A DNA stretch of 35,703 nucleotides from CAYFJO01 sp964343305. Lineage in GTDB: Bacteria > Planctomycetota > Planctomycetia > Pirellulales > Pirellulaceae. The translations under genes and the position numbers were made by a program. Every line of letters starts with the position of its first letter. Position 1 is the first letter of the stretch. Shown here piece after piece: positions 32,613 to 35,703 of this stretch. The notes beneath the pieces were generated by a model, which saw nothing but the letters and a program-made list of their open reading frames with translations, had not been told where the DNA came from and did no database searches. Location of the stretch: assembly GCA_964343305.1 (NCBI GenBank), contig CAYFJO010000061.1, forward strand, positions 1 to 35,703, given 5' to 3'.

Positions 32613-34861
32613 GGAGACCTCTCAAGCTTTACGTTCGGTAGCGTAAAACGAAACGTGCTTCCACAGCCTGGTTCGGACTCGACCCAAATCTTGCCATGAT
32701 GCTTCTCAATAATACGACGGCAGATGGACAGCCCAATGCCAGTTCCTGGATACTCAGCCTGGTGGTGAAGTCGGCGGAAGACATCGAAGATTTTCTCGTG
32801 GTGTTGTGGGTCGATACCAATGCCATTGTCACGCACGGAAAATACCCACGCGTCAACCGTGTCTTCAGCCGAAATTTGTACTCTTGGCGGGTCATTGGCC
32901 CGGTACTTGAGTGCATTGCCAATCAGGTGTTGGAACAGTTGCGTCAACTGGGGCATGTCGCCCATAACAATCGGCAAATCACCACCAGCCACCTCTGCCT
33001 TCAATTCTTGAACCGAGCTGTGGACATTGGCGACTGCACCGACAAATACTTCCTTCATACATACTGGTTCAAAAGCACGCGTCTGCGTATCGAGCTGCGA
33101 GAATACACGCAAGTCCTGAATCAGTGCCTTCATCCGTTTCCCAGCTTCTACGATGGCATCGAGAGTTGACTGCCCGTCGTCATCTACCCGGTCACAGTAT
33201 TGGCGCACCAATAGCTGGCTAAAACTGACAATCGTGCGAAGCGGCTCCAGCAGGTCATGAGACGCCGCATAGTTCATCTGTTGTAGTTCCAGGTTACTAG
33301 CGATTAACTCTCGCTCGGCGCACTTGCGGTCCGTGATGTCGTGCCCATAAACATTGACGCAATCGGCCTCAGCGACCGGTGCAAAAGTCAAGGAAAGCAC
33401 CTCGTCACCAACTTGGACTTCAGCTTCTTTTCTGCACTGAGAATTGAGAACATCCCGAATGACCTGGCACCAGTCGGCAGGCAAACGCTCACCGGACCGG
33501 CAATTCCATAGGTTCAGCAACGGTTGACTCGCGTCGTTGGCATAGACAATCGCGCCGTCCCGTTGGACTCGGAACACCGGAGAAGGGTTTTCCGCGGGGA
33601 ATCTACTCAGATCTCGAATTTTTTCCTCAGCCCGTTTGCGATCGCTGATGTCCTGCGCCACAGCAACAAAGTGAGACGTCTCATTTGACTCATCCTTCAC
33701 GGCCGTAATGGTCAGTCTTTGCGGAAAGATCTCCCCGTTCTTTCGCCTGTTCCAAACCTCCCCTTCCCAGAATCCTTTATCCACGATGACCGCCCACATC
33801 CGGCGATAGAACTCTCGATCGTGTCGACGGGATTTAAGGATGCGGGGATTCTGGCCGAGGGCTTCGGCCGCCGTGTATCCCGTCAATTCCGTGAAACGCT
33901 CGTTGACCCGAAGTATCTTGCCCTGTTCGTCCGTGATGAACATGGACTCGTGTGTTTGGAAGGCAGCCGCGGCGAGACGTAAGTCTTCTTCTGACCGTTT
34001 GCGTTCGGTGATGTCTCGGGCGATCCCCTGGATTCCCGTGGGTTCGCCATTCTCATAAGTCAACCGCGAGGCGACTTCGATGGGAATATAGCAGCCGCTC
34101 TTGGCCAGGATTTCAATCTCGTAGGTGGTACTTTTGCGTGTCGCGATCTTGCGACGAATCATTTCGCGCGCTTTGTCTGCATGCTTCGGTGGCACAAGTA
34201 TCGATAGGTCTGCTCCAACAATCTCATCCCGCGTGAAACCCGTGACTTCCTCAATCGTCTTGTTTAACGACGTAAACTTTCCTTCAAGGTCGACGGTGAA
34301 GACAAGGTCGTTTGCATTTTCGAACAGTTCACGATAGCGTGCTTCGCTTTCCAGCAACGCTGTTTTGGTATCAACCTCGGCCAATTTGATGTCAGTGATG
34401 TCGTTTTGAACGGCGACGAAATGCCTGATTTCGCCATCGGCTGCTCGCATTGACGCGACTCGCCATTCCACATGAAACTCGCTGCCATCTTTGTGGTAAT
34501 TGATCATCTCACCAACAAAGTCTTTTCCTGACGAAAGACTGCGGCGCAATCGGTCAAGAACCGAGCGATCCGTCTTGGGACCTTGCAGGATGCGAGGCGT
34601 TTTTCCGATGACTTCGTCCCAGGCATAACCGGTCATTTTTGTGAAGCCAGCGTTGACGTAGACAATCTCCGGTCCAGGCGGATTGAGTTGGGACGTGGTG
34701 ATCAGGACCGAAGTGTTGGTTTCCTGGATCGCCAACTCAAGAAGTCGCAAGCGCCGCAGCAGTGACTGTTGTTCCTTCAACTCAGATTCCAGTTGCACAG
34801 CGCGGTCACGCAGATGCTGTGATTCAACCTCGGGTTTCAACGTGGTTTCCCTGCTCATCAC
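32609..34861 (-). CDS. Multi-PAS sensor histidine kinase
   Basis: This is a 750-aa protein with no membrane segment, so probably cytosolic. Four PAS domains run over residues about 35-510, three of them ending in PAC-like FVAVQNDITDIK, GIARDITERKRSEE and FVAVAQDISDRKRAEE. The first has GKTPRILQGPKTD, which resembles the LOV flavin site GxNCRFLQ but lacks the photoactive Cys. HisKA follows with the phosphorylated H535 in AASHDLLEPLR. The ATPase domain has NALKYRAND (N box), DNGIGIDPQHHEKIFDVFRR (G1/F boxes) and PGTGIGLSICRRI (G2). All key residues are present. It phosphorylates the response regulator whose gene overlaps its 3' end. The signal is unknown; redox or a small ligand bound by PAS would fit. 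Confidence 0.93.
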   Translation of the reverse strand: MMSRETTLKPEVESQHLRDRAVQLESELKEQQSLLRRLRLLELAIQETNTSVLITTSQLNPPGPEIVYVNAGFTKMTGYAWDEVIGKTPRILQGPKTDRSVLDRLRRSLSSGKDFVGEMINYHKDGSEFHVEWRVASMRAADGEIRHFVAVQNDITDIKLAEVDTKTALLESEARYRELFENANDLVFTVDLEGKFTSLNKTIEEVTGFTRDEIVGADLSILVPPKHADKAREMIRRKIATRKSTTYEIEILAKSGCYIPIEVASRLTYENGEPTGIQGIARDITERKRSEEDLRLAAAAFQTHESMFITDEQGKILRVNERFTELTGYTAAEALGQNPRILKSRRHDREFYRRMWAVIVDKGFWEGEVWNRRKNGEIFPQRLTITAVKDESNETSHFVAVAQDISDRKRAEEKIRDLSRFPAENPSPVFRVQRDGAIVYANDASQPLLNLWNCRSGERLPADWCQVIRDVLNSQCRKEAEVQVGDEVLSLTFAPVAEADCVNVYGHDITDRKCAERELIASNLELQQMNYAASHDLLEPLRTIVSFSQLLVRQYCDRVDDDGQSTLDAIVEAGKRMKALIQDLRVFSQLDTQTRAFEPVCMKEVFVGAVANVHSSVQELKAEVAGGDLPIVMGDMPQLTQLFQHLIGNALKYRANDPPRVQISAEDTVDAWVFSVRDNGIGIDPQHHEKIFDVFRRLHHQAEYPGTGIGLSICRRIIEKHHGKIWVESEPGCGSTFRFTLPNVKLERSP

Positions 34862-35007
34862 AATTCAAATAATAAGTAAAAGTTTATGTATTTTCGCCCT
34901 TTGTAATTGAGAAAGCAAGGAAGTTGGGCGGAGAATTTCGACGGCATTGGCCAAGAAGCGGTCTCCCGCAGGAGTTAGTTAGCCAGCAGAATCATCCCGA
35001 ATAACAA

Positions 35008-35268
35008 TTAGATTCCGTATGGCCAACGTACAAGCGAGTCAGGCGAAAGCGAGAGTGGTGCGTCTTCGCAACCAACGAACAGCCAGGCCGTGGTTTCAGG
35101 ATCGTGACTCCATTCGTACCGACCGCGCATCCAACGTCCCTCTGGATTGAGCGTTTCCAAAATGTCGCCGGCGTGAACAGGTCGTTCACACAAATAATGG
35201 CGCGGGCCATCAATTAGTTCGACTCGGAGTTCAAGATAGCCTCGTCTCCTGTCTGAATCACATGCCAC
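35008..35268 (-). CDS. Small protein of unknown function after the RT remnant
   Basis: This protein has about 86 residues from a GTG at 35268 (an ATG-type frame opens at 35295 but overlaps the reverse transcriptase frame more). It reads YLELRVELIDGPRHYLCERP, VHAGDILETLNPEGRWMRGR and YEWSHDPETTAWLFVG. The HAGD-x-LE and W-x-RGRYEW pattern resembles small DUF5348-like domains; that similarity is from memory. It overlaps the 3' end of the truncated reverse transcriptase by 11 bp. It may be a host gene read through, or a passenger of the retroelement. Confidence 0.45.
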   Translation of the reverse strand: MACDSDRRRGYLELRVELIDGPRHYLCERPVHAGDILETLNPEGRWMRGRYEWSHDPETTAWLFVGCEDAPLSLSPDSLVRWPYGI

Positions 35269-35530
35269 ATTTCTCGTCGAATGACCAGTTCTCACGGGCC
35301 CAGGTCTCGAACTGCTTGATCGTCATGCCGTCAGGACCAGGAGCACCCCGGTTCCGTTTGACTTGACGCCACGCTCGGTCGAGGTTGCGTGGTGCGGCAA
35401 TAAGCTCCATCAAAGCGTCTGCTGAAGACGCACTCAAGGCCGGCTGATCGTCGGACGTCGGATCGGTCGACTCCGGTCGGAGTAATATTCCTCGATCCGA
35501 GTTCGTCGGTAGCTCCTCCTTGTTCTTCAC
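35258..35530 (-). pseudogene. Truncated group II intron reverse transcriptase (N-terminal piece)
   Basis: The frame of 90 codons, from a GTG at 35530, contains the reverse transcriptase 0/1 motif region: LMELIAAPRNLDRAWRQVKR, then NRGAPGPDGMTIKQFETWA. This matches LtrA-type intron-encoded proteins (NL-x2-A-x3-VK-x-N-x-GAPGxDG). The frame stops soon after (WSFDEKCGM), before the catalytic YADD block, which is missing from the window. With about 80 of over 400 expected residues it cannot be active. AAGGAGGAGC at the start of the frame suggests translation might begin slightly further in. Confidence 0.8.
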
Positions 35531-35703
35531 GGTTCGGCCCTTCCGGTCGCCAGTGGCGTATGGCGGATTCGTACTACGGCTTCTGCTGACTGCTGGAACC
35601 GCCGAATTGCTTTCACAGCCCGACTCCGGCTTTCGGCATGAAGCCTAACTGATACCGATCGCCGGAAGCCAACCAGTTTTCGATCGTTTGGCGTCTGCCA
35701 ACT
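35531..35703 (-). other. Possible group II intron RNA upstream of the RT piece
   Basis: The minus strand before the reverse transcriptase is free of a convincing frame and contains structured-looking words such as GAAAGCCGGAGTCGGGC and CTGGCGACCGGAAGGGCC. Sequence of this type is found upstream of intron-encoded ORFs. I could not assign domain V or the intron ends. Confidence 0.3.

Noticed and set aside
34500..34861. Possible blue-light LOV domain in the first PAS of the kinase
   Set aside because: The LOV-like GKTPRILQG lacks the cysteine needed for the flavin adduct, so it is treated as an ordinary PAS.
1..35703. CRISPR array, tRNA, rRNA or replication origin
   Set aside because: No regularly spaced direct repeats and no tRNA or rRNA signature were seen on either strand by reading; no covariance model could be run.

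Overview
The window looks like chromosome from a planctomycete of the Pirellula/Rhodopirellula type. This rests on gene content: Tat-exported Gfo/Idh/MocA oxidoreductases and sugar isomerases, a protein kinase with a C-terminal TPR region, a beta-propeller fused to a di-haem cytochrome, sulfotransferase and WD40 genes, and moderately GC-rich DNA with many perfect hairpins between genes. I ran no database search, so taxonomy and families are recognised by eye.

Layout. (1) 1-3022: a less GC-rich block that looks acquired. It holds a nucleotidyltransferase-like gene whose frame appears to continue upstream through an in-frame amber stop, and an unidentified gene with DHH-like motifs. (2) 3030-3960: a graveyard with a decayed IS1634-type transposase, the broken 3' end of an acetate kinase gene and a 9-bp inverted repeat at its breakpoint. 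(3) 4040-6103: two exported proteins (PDZ-like and TPR/coiled-coil), each preceded by nearly the same 33-34-bp promoter-like element. (4) 6135-9802: Ser/Thr kinase-TPR protein and a probable outer-membrane barrel. (5) 9982-13073: oxidoreductase, sugar isomerase and DJ-1/PfpI genes. (6) 13080-14360: a 124-bp MITE-like palindrome flanked by TA, a methyltransferase and two short palindromic repeats. (7) 14361-23137, minus strand: a HerA-like ATPase and a complete tripartite RND efflux operon (outer-membrane factor, adaptor, pump). (8) 23525-26553: a paralogous 3' scrap of an Nramp-like gene, a mannonate dehydratase and the intact Nramp-like transporter. (9) 26794-30579, minus strand: propeller-cytochrome, a thioredoxin-like protein with an in-frame UGA, and a sulfotransferase. 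(10) 30981-35703: WD40 propeller, a PAS histidine kinase with its response regulator, and a truncated group II intron reverse transcriptase at the edge.

Most notable is 28805-29362. An exported protein with a strong ribosome binding site has UGA as codon 55, in a C-Y-R-(UGA) context where a CxxC redox motif would be expected, and the same frame stays open for 130 more codons. That makes it a candidate CxxU selenoprotein; the alternative is a recent nonsense mutation. The second most interesting item is the shared promoter-like element at 4042 and 4748. No CRISPR array, tRNA or rRNA gene was seen.
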